Below, one piece after another: positions 14,501-23,700 of a DNA stretch of 64,000 nt. Source of the stretch: Impatiens glandulifera (taxonomy: Eukaryota > Streptophyta > Magnoliopsida > Ericales > Balsaminaceae); contig NC_061870.1 in the NCBI RefSeq assembly GCF_907164915.1, positions 26,573,348-26,637,347 on the forward strand, given 5' to 3'. The notes below the pieces were generated by a model. It saw only the letters and a program-made list of their open reading frames with translations. It was not told the origin of the DNA and searched no databases. Within the stretch, counting starts at the first letter, position 1. Each line of letters starts with the position of its first letter. Made by a program: the position numbers and the translations under genes.

Positions 14501-17500
14501 TAGCATTGAACATGTTTACACACTATCCCTCTTTGTTTGACTGTTCACTCTTTATGGAAATGATAGTAGTCACCTTATTGAATGAAATTGTTTAACATAT
14601 TCTTCATTAGCTATATTATAACAGTCATCCATCTCTCTCAAGTATTTTGTTGAATGAAATTTCTCAACACACACTGGCTAGCTTGAATATCCTTCTAACA
14701 GTGAAGTCATTCTATCTGCATAATCATTGCGTCATCTTTCTATTTTCACATATATTTCCTTGTTTCCCCTTCTTTTTCCTTATTTCAATTTGTTGCAACA
14801 CTTGATCTAAAGATATTATGAAAATATTCAATGATTTTCTTTTCTTTTATTATGAAGAAGCTAACACATTATCACCCAAATAGTCATATCGATAAATACT
14901 GTAATATATGTTTCCTGTTTGTAGGATTGGGAATTTGGTTCGTAGCATAATCATCCGCTTGCTTTATGCGTCGTGCCCATCACGTCCTTCACATTGGTTG
15001 TCTCTCTGCCGTTCTGTGGTAGTTTCCCTCTCCCTCCAACTTGTGCAATTGTTCTTTTAGCTTGGCCTACCCAATTTTACTTGACAAGCTTGGTTAGCAA
15101 CTTTTTTGAAGATACATGTATGATTGGGGAATAATTTCCTGATCATCATCTATCTAGCTTCTCTTTTCTGGAATGAATTGGGTAGTGCATTTCTTTAGCA
15201 TCACTCTTTCTTTCTCAATTCCTCAAACACTGATTGCTAAATACTAATAGAGTAGAAATATGGAAAATATTAACCGGAACAGTAGCATACATTCATTTTG
15301 ATGATTTTCACCAGTTGCCCACATCCATTTTCACAAACTTTAAATGTTACACTCGTTACTTATAAGATTTGTGATTTACGTGATATTTTTTTCATGCACT
15401 CTATCCATCTGTACTTGTTTCCACACAAATATCATATATTTTTTGTTCTCTATACTTTATTTTTTTCCCTAGACCATCCTTGTTTACATTACTACATAAC
15501 CCTTCATGTCACATAACTTGCCTTTATCAAATCTGATTTGTTTTTAAATGTTGACATACTAATCCCTCTCATCTTCATTCCGAAAAAGGGGCTTGTACGA
15601 GATGAAATTTTTTCAATCTTACTGGCATTTTTTTACGTTGTTTTCTTATTTCCTGTTTTGTTTTTTCCCTTCGTTTGAATGCATCTTGTGCTTTTTTCAT
15701 AAAAGTTGACCTTTTTAAAAACAAAACTAGTCCCTCTCATTTTATTTCCTATCCTCATAACCTGCCTGTTTCATGATTCCAAAACCTCTCTTAGAAGGAC
15801 GAGGTTACTAATGGAACAACAATTTTTGGACGGCATAAAATTATTCTAGTGGAAGGGATTATTTGATCCATACCTGCAAGTCTGATGTCTAGTTGAGCCA
15901 TTTAAAAGTTCATTGAGTTTGAACATTTTGTGCAAGTTCAATAAGATATTTCAACTTTTTCTTTATTATTTCACAAGAAATGAATTATTGATGTCCAGAG
16001 TGGATCTTGTCAATTTCATGCAGGTTCTTGCAACATCAATGGGAAGAGATTCCACAACAAATGGTAATTCTGAACATGATAATTTAAATAGTCTGGATGG
16101 AGAGCCCACACCAAGTATTGAACAGGATGATGAAAGTATGGTTTCCCACTCAAAAGGCCAACACATGCATGGTGGTCCAATTGATTTGTCAAGCATTAAG
16201 AGTAGAAGAGATAAACACTTAAGATACAGAACCAGGATTTTTGCTGCCGAGTATGTGAGCTTTAAAATAGAGGATCAAACCTTTTTTTTTCTTATATCTT
16301 GACTCTTGCATGATTATTTTGTTGGTAGTTCTTTTGGGTACTCCAAGTTATCTCTTTAGATTTTGCACTAATGGATTCCCTTTCAACTACTGTTAGGTAT
16401 TGACCTGTATCACATGAAAATGTGAGGGGTACTAGATGTAGTATAAGAATTGTCAATTTGGAACTGATATCTAAGAGCATTGGTATTTTTCCTTGAATCA
16501 TTCTCCTCAAATCCAATCTCGTTGGTTTCCCACTTCCAACTTGGGAATTTCTTTTTATTTCCCCTTATGTAATGGTAAAAATTAACCTTGTTAAGATGAT
16601 GCCAACTAGGCAAGCAACATAGGTGCCATGTCATGTAGATTATTAATAAAAAAAATTATTGCCAACCTGAACTGCAAACTTTTTTATTGAACAAGCTCTA
16701 GAATGTTTTTAATTTTTTTTCTTAAAGGGTTATGTAACCAGCCTCGTCAAGCCAATTTTCTTTTGATTTCTTATGTTACTTTTTAGACACTAAAAAGAAT
16801 GCATTTCCAAGTATGATACACCACAATTTTTTGACATGATCATCGAAGAAGACAAATGTCCATATATGCTTGAGTATGATACAGAGCACTCACTTTTGTA
16901 ATACAAATCGTATTCTGATCGACACTGTATTTGGAGTCTGTCATCTTTGTCGTGTCTAAACTGCAGCATGTATATTTGATATGTTTCTTATGCATTATAT
17001 GTTTACTTTTTATTGCTTTATTCAGCAGGCTGTAAGTTTGGTACTATCAGTTTTCACCATTATATTATTTCTGGTTGAGCCTAAATTTGAGTTTTGGTTC
17101 CCCTTTCCTTATCTTTGCAGTAGATTCAGCACTAAAAATTTCTTCAGAATCAGTTTTTTTCTTTGTTTTCTATATCCGTCTGCATACTCAAAATATATTG
17201 ATACTGGAGCTTTTGTCCTTTTCATAATATTTTAAAATTGTGCCAAAGATTCATTTACCTCGGTAGAGTGCAAGTCTTGCCCGGAAGGTTATGGGCTCAA
17301 ATCTTCATGACCATTTTCAAATTTTTTTTTTTAAATTGTGCTCCTAATTTGTCTAGCTTAGGTAATTACTTATCTTATTAATATATCTATGTTCCGAAAA
17401 GATCTTAGTTGGAGCATACACACTATAATGCTAATATATTTGTCCTAAAGCCTTCACTTTGTTTGTGTATGATACTTGGACCTCTGAGACATTTTATGTA

Positions 17501-20500
17501 CGTGGTACTCCATTCAGTATCTTTCCATATTCTAAGATTTGCTTAGTTGATCTGTTTTTGGGCTGGATAAGTACTCAATTGTCTTACTTCTGGCTTCGAC
17601 ATGTTAAATAATAGGTATTCGTCACATAATTTCAGGTGTTTGAGTCAACTACCTGCTGCTGTAGGTAATAATCTTGCTCATTTTGATCTCTCTTTGGCGA
17701 GGAAATATTCTGGTGACTGGCTGGTCCTTCAGGTGCAAGAGCTCATATCACTTGCCTATCAGGTAATGTATAGAAACTGATGCAAGTACAGATAGTATCA
17801 TACTTACATTAAATATGTTGTAAGTGACATATTTTAACTGCAGATGAGCACCATACAGCTTGAGAACATGCGACCTATTGGTGTTGGGCTGCTAAATACC
17901 ATTGTTGATAAGGTATTTAACTTGGTCTATTCTGGATAAGTAGGATAAAGGAAACTTAATGCTAGGAGAAATAATAATTGTTTTCTGAAAGGGAAATTCA
18001 TTAAAATCAAAGATAAACGCCGAAGTCGCATTTACAATGGATTCGAGCAAAACGTACCTACATTAAAAGCACAAAAGAAGAAGCAAGGGTGTGACAACAT
18101 TCCAAGTACAACACTTGAAAAACTAGAACATATTTGGAATGTCTGACACCTAAAACCACCACATTTAAATCAAATGGATAGTGCATATGACTCCCCCTGG
18201 TTGAAGTTGAACGGCTTTCTTTACATCCAAATGGCCCACAGAATAATTGGAAAAGAATAATCAACCAAAAGATAATTCTTCTTCACCTAACCGGGGAATA
18301 CACTTCAATTGGAAATTCTCATGGATAGGATCAAACTCTATTCTATGGTATTTTCATGAGGCTCCTTGTTCTTATTCTTAAGCAAGTCCCTTGAGAGTTT
18401 AGTTGGCGACTTTTATGGCTCAAACAAATAGTGCATCATGAGGATTTCTGCATGAATATGTTTTAAATTCCAATCACAAGCATGTAAATTCTTATGGGAT
18501 TTGCAAGGCATAATTGTGAAAAATTCCTACCATCCTTAGTATAGAAGCAAATACTGTAATTTGTAGGGCGAGAAGCTTTATACTAGTAAGTTGTATAGTG
18601 GAAGTCAAAATGTTGGTTGTGCAACATGTTATGCGTTTAGTTTCATTGAAATTACTTCTTATTTGCTTTTTTGATTTCTATGTTTCCTTATGGTTTTGAA
18701 TCTACTGATGGAAACAGTTGGAAATTTCCTTGCTAACTTTGAAATTTAGATTTTATTGACCTAGATATATTGAGCCTTTTTTTGTTTTTGTTTCATACAT
18801 CCAGTTTGAGATGACGCCAGATCCTGAGCTTCCTGGACGCTTTTTAATAGAACAATATCAGGTTCCCTTAACAATAACATATGGAATATTTTTATGTTCA
18901 TTCAAATTTTGAAAGGCAAAAATCATGATCACAATATCTTTCTCTGTCATGGGCATATACATTCGGTGGTGTTATAGTTTATGTTCGTTTTGCATTTTTC
19001 TGAAACCAGGCTCAACTAATATCTGCAGTCCGTACTGCACTAGATGAGTCCTCAGGTCCAAGTCTTCTGGAAGCAGGGTTACAACTTGCTACAAAGGTAT
19101 ACATCACATTCTTCTCAATGCTGTTTTCTATCATATCATGGTAAATCTTAACTCTGGAAATTATATCAGATTTTGACCAGCGGTTTAATTAGCGGAGATC
19201 AGGCTGCAGTTAGGCGCATTTTTTCTTTGATTTCACGACCATTAAGCAATTTTGAGGACCTTTACTATCCTTCATTTGCAGAATGGGTGTCATGCAGGGT
19301 ATGTAATAATCTATTCTAGGAATTCTCTTTGTTCCCTGAGTTATGTTTTCAGGGTTTGCTATACCTTTTCTTTTGCTCGTTCATCTTTTGAATCTAATGT
19401 GATAGGAGATCTTGTGTTAACACATCCATAATTCTTTTTAGATTAAAGTGAGGCTTTTAACTGCGCATGCCTCTCTCAAATGTTATACTTGCACATTATC
19501 AAGGAATGCATATAATGGGGTGCAAGATGATTATCGAGCTCAACTGTCTTTATTTTCTGAAAGTTCAAAAATACTGGGAAAGTACTGGATCTCAATTTTA
19601 AGGGATTACAGCTATGTCTGCTTTGGTTTGCATCTTAAGCAAAAAGTAAGCATCCTTATCATGTCTGTTTGGTACAACATGTTGAACTGTTTAAGGGCAT
19701 TCTATATTTCTGCTTTTACTTTTCTAATGGCGGAGTCCTGTCTGCAGTGGAAACCATTCCTTGAAGGAATTCAATCCCCTCTGGTCTTTGGAAAGCTGCA
19801 GCCTTGTCTAGAAGAAGCTTGGCCAGTGATGTTACAAGCAGTTGCACTAGATGCTATTCCTGTGCAATGTGATAAGAGTGCACCTTTTCAGACTACTGAT
19901 AATTTATCTGAAAATACTTACATCTCTGGCTACAGCATGGTTGAACTTACTTGTGATGAATTTCAGTTTCTCTGGGGCTTTTCTCTACTCCTTCTATTTC
20001 AGGGGAGAGATCAAGCTTTGACCAAACATTTAGTACCACTTGGACCTGCCAAAGCTAAACTCAGTGGCAAACTTCCTGTGGAAGATTATCCTCCAACTTC
20101 CCACTTATATGACATTGTATTGCCAGTTTTCCAGTTCCTCTCTTCAGAATGCTTTTTCAGTTCAGAGAATTTAAGTATGGATGCTTGTAGAGAGTTGCTT
20201 CAGGTGTGTATTTTAACCCCTTTTTGAGGATTCTTGCCATTTGTTGCTGTCATGAATTTTCTTTTATCCTATGTATTGTTGTATTCTTAAGATGTGTTGG
20301 ATCCTATCATCAAAACCGACCCTGTTTTTGATATATTAATTTTAATCATGGGATTCATCTCATTTAGAAACACGCATCTTACCTATTATGATATAATGTT
20401 TCACTATAAGCTTGTGAACTCATCACTTCCCGTGTAGGGAAAACCATTATATTTAATTCTTACCAGTTCTATATCATATTTATTTTCATCTCATATGGAA

Positions 20501-20758
20501 GGAGAGTGCATAGGAAAAGTCTCTAACTTATCAAAATGTTTTGCTAGACATGGGATGTTGTGGGAAAAAAATGACTTGAGTTTTAAGTTGGGGGTGTTGG
20601 AAGGGTTGTCAGCTTCATTTACAGTGGATAGGTAATTTTTCCAACGTTATAGAAGTTTTTGCTAGATAGCACAAAATCAGGAAATGTGACATTGGGTTGT
20701 GTTTTTACTAAAACGAGTGAGAGGGTAGGTTGTGGCGAGAGGATGTGTTATGGCTTTT

Positions 20759-20796
<38 letters not shown>

Positions 20797-23700
20797 GAAA
20801 GTGATTGTGTGTAGGTGTTGGCTGTCCTCTTTTTTTTTCTTTTTCTTTAATAAAGGTCAACTTTTAGTTTAAAAAAGTCCACGATGTATGTTGACAAGGG
20901 TGGGGGTGTCATGAGGGTAATAATGTTACAAACTGAACAATCAACAAAGGACGTTTTGAAAATTATAAGTGCTAATAATTTTCCGTTAACAAATGACCTT
21001 GTGCTGCTAGCAAGGATATATGTTCACAAGGGTGTGGTGTCATGAGGGTAATAATGTTACAAACCGAACCATCAGCAAAGGACGTTTTGAAAAATTATAA
21101 GTGCTAATAATTTTCCGCTAACAAATGACCTTGTGCTGCTAGTAATGATATTCCGGAAATATTTGAGGTTCAAGAGCAAATATTAGATCATGTCCTAGGT
21201 ATATATACATACAGCATCTTGGAGATATTCATCCTTGTGAATATTCTTTACATCCAATTCTTGTTCACATATTCCATGTTTTCATTCACTTATTTTTCTG
21301 TTTTCTTGCACACAGATTTTCACATATTCTATTTGTCTGGAAGATTCGTGGGACAGTCTTGCAATCTCCATTTTATCACAGGTAGACATCAGCAAACGTC
21401 TTAACTTGGGTTTATTCTTGATTTGAATAAACCAGTAATAACTAAAACTTTTAAAGTAAATACTTTTCAGTGAGACACATGGAATCTTTTTAATCCTTTA
21501 GCACGTCTACGAGAATTTCTTAGTAGATCCTATGTGATTGTCGATAAGTTAAGGATTCAATCCAATAACCTGCCTCGTTTGAACAGATTGTGCAGAACTG
21601 CCCTAAACATTTCCTCAAGACAGAAAGTTTTGCATCTCTAGTCACGGAGCTTTGTTTGGGTTACTTGTTTAAGTCTTTCAAGAGGTACTGCTTTAGAGAA
21701 AAATCCTATACAGTCCATAAGCTCTTGTGTCAAATGCTTTTGAAATTGATTTACTTTGCTAAGGCATTTTTCTATGTATTTTCTTAGGCTTGGGGGATCT
21801 TCTTCCAATAATTCCAACTGGGATGATATTGTTTCTGCTTCTTTTACTACTTCAAAAGCACTTTTAAAGCGCTTGGAACCCGAGGTGCATCTTCATTTTC
21901 AACTGCAGTACTCTTTATATTTGTTTAAGCTAATCATTTTCATATGGTATAGCACTAATATGGCTGTGGGGGTCATGCTAGCTTCCAACATTCAAATAAA
22001 ATAAAAAACTAATATGAATTGTGTAAGCTCATCTTTTAACCAAACAAGTTTTTGTTGTTGTTTTACGCAGTTGCCATTGAAGTCTATGATGGCATTTTTC
22101 ACTATTGGTTATCAATATGCACAAGGCATTTCTACAGAGCAAAGCTTGTCACAAGCCATTGAATTTGTCCGCAATATAAGTTCATTATTAAAGAAGCATC
22201 TTTCTGGTGAGTGCTTTATCTCCTTCTACTCAACAACATGTCTTGTATATTATATCTAGATGCTTGTTGCTTTACATCTTAATGCTTGTGTATTTAGTTC
22301 CGCACTACCTTTACTAATTTTAGTTTGTGGATAACTAACATGTAACCAACTTATGAAGTCACTTTTTTTAACATGTCACCATACTTTTTAAAACTGTTCT
22401 ATTTTTTTCAAGAACACAATCAAATTTATTTGTTAATAGACACATCTTTTTTTTTTTTATTGAAAGAGGGTCATTAAAAGGTTTTAAATAGAGTTATGAA
22501 CGTGAGGTGCGATCATTTTTATAAGAGTGGAAACAGATGAAAAGATAATAACAAAGAAAAATGTGTTAGATTCCTATCAAATCAAGCCCTTGATCCTCTC
22601 ATTTTTAAATGCCTTATTGGTCTACTCACATGTCAAACCAAAGAAATAATTAAAATTGTGCATACAAATTAAAGACAACCATTTTAGAATAAAGCCAAAA
22701 AAGGAATTATAGGTAAAGGCGTGTGTACTTGCAGTTCACCATTTAGTATTGCTAATTGGATGTTGCATCGTGCATATGTATTGGTTGGACCCAAAACAAT
22801 ATTCCCCATCCAAGTATAGTCAGCACGATTGCCATTCTGGTACTTTCTAACCTGCAATGTGAAAGTCCAGTTCAATAACAAAGAATGTTGTATCAGATTG
22901 GATTATTAGATCAACTCATTTTGTTTCAACACTGCTCCCAATTAGTGGCATGTGTACTTTGGAAACTAAGCAGTTCACCATTTAGTATTGCTAATTGGAT
23001 GTTGCATCGTGCATATGTATTGGTTGGACCCAAAACAATATTCCCCATCCAAGTATAGTCAGCACGATTGCCATTCTGGTACTTTCTAACCTGCAATGTG
23101 AAAGTCCAGTTCAATAACAAAGAATGTTGTATCAGATTGGATTATTAGATCAACTCATTTTGTTTCAACACTGCTCCCAATTAGTGGCATGTATGTTAGG
23201 CTAGAAATTTCTCAACAGGCATCTTAAACAGTCCTTGTTTGCAGATAAATCTAATAAGCTAGGTGAGGATGATATATGCTGCTTGAGAACAATGATTGGA
23301 GCTTGTTTAAATGCAATTGCAAGTTTGACAAAGGACTTCATTGAGCAAACTCATATGTTGGAGAAGAGCAACACTTTATCATCCAAGCTGCTGCAATCAA
23401 GACTTGCTTTTTTCCTCGAACAAAGTATAGTACTATCTAAGATTTCATTTGAACTTGAATGTCCTAAGGAAACCCAAGAAAACAATCCAATGTTATTTGC
23501 TTTCTTCCGACTTGGGACCAAATGTATCCAGACAGCTCTTAGCAATACAAACATGCAGGTAATCAACATATTATGACTTTTAGGTGCTTTCTCGTCCATT
23601 CACTTTATACAAATATATCTTTTTTTTTTCTTCTTTTCAATTGGCAGGTTCAAGTAATTGCCTTACAAGTTCTAAAGAGCATGGTACAGAGAACTACTGA

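Noticed and set aside
16440..16640. MITE starting GAGCATTGGTATTTTTCC
   Set aside because: No matching opposite terminus or target duplication was found.
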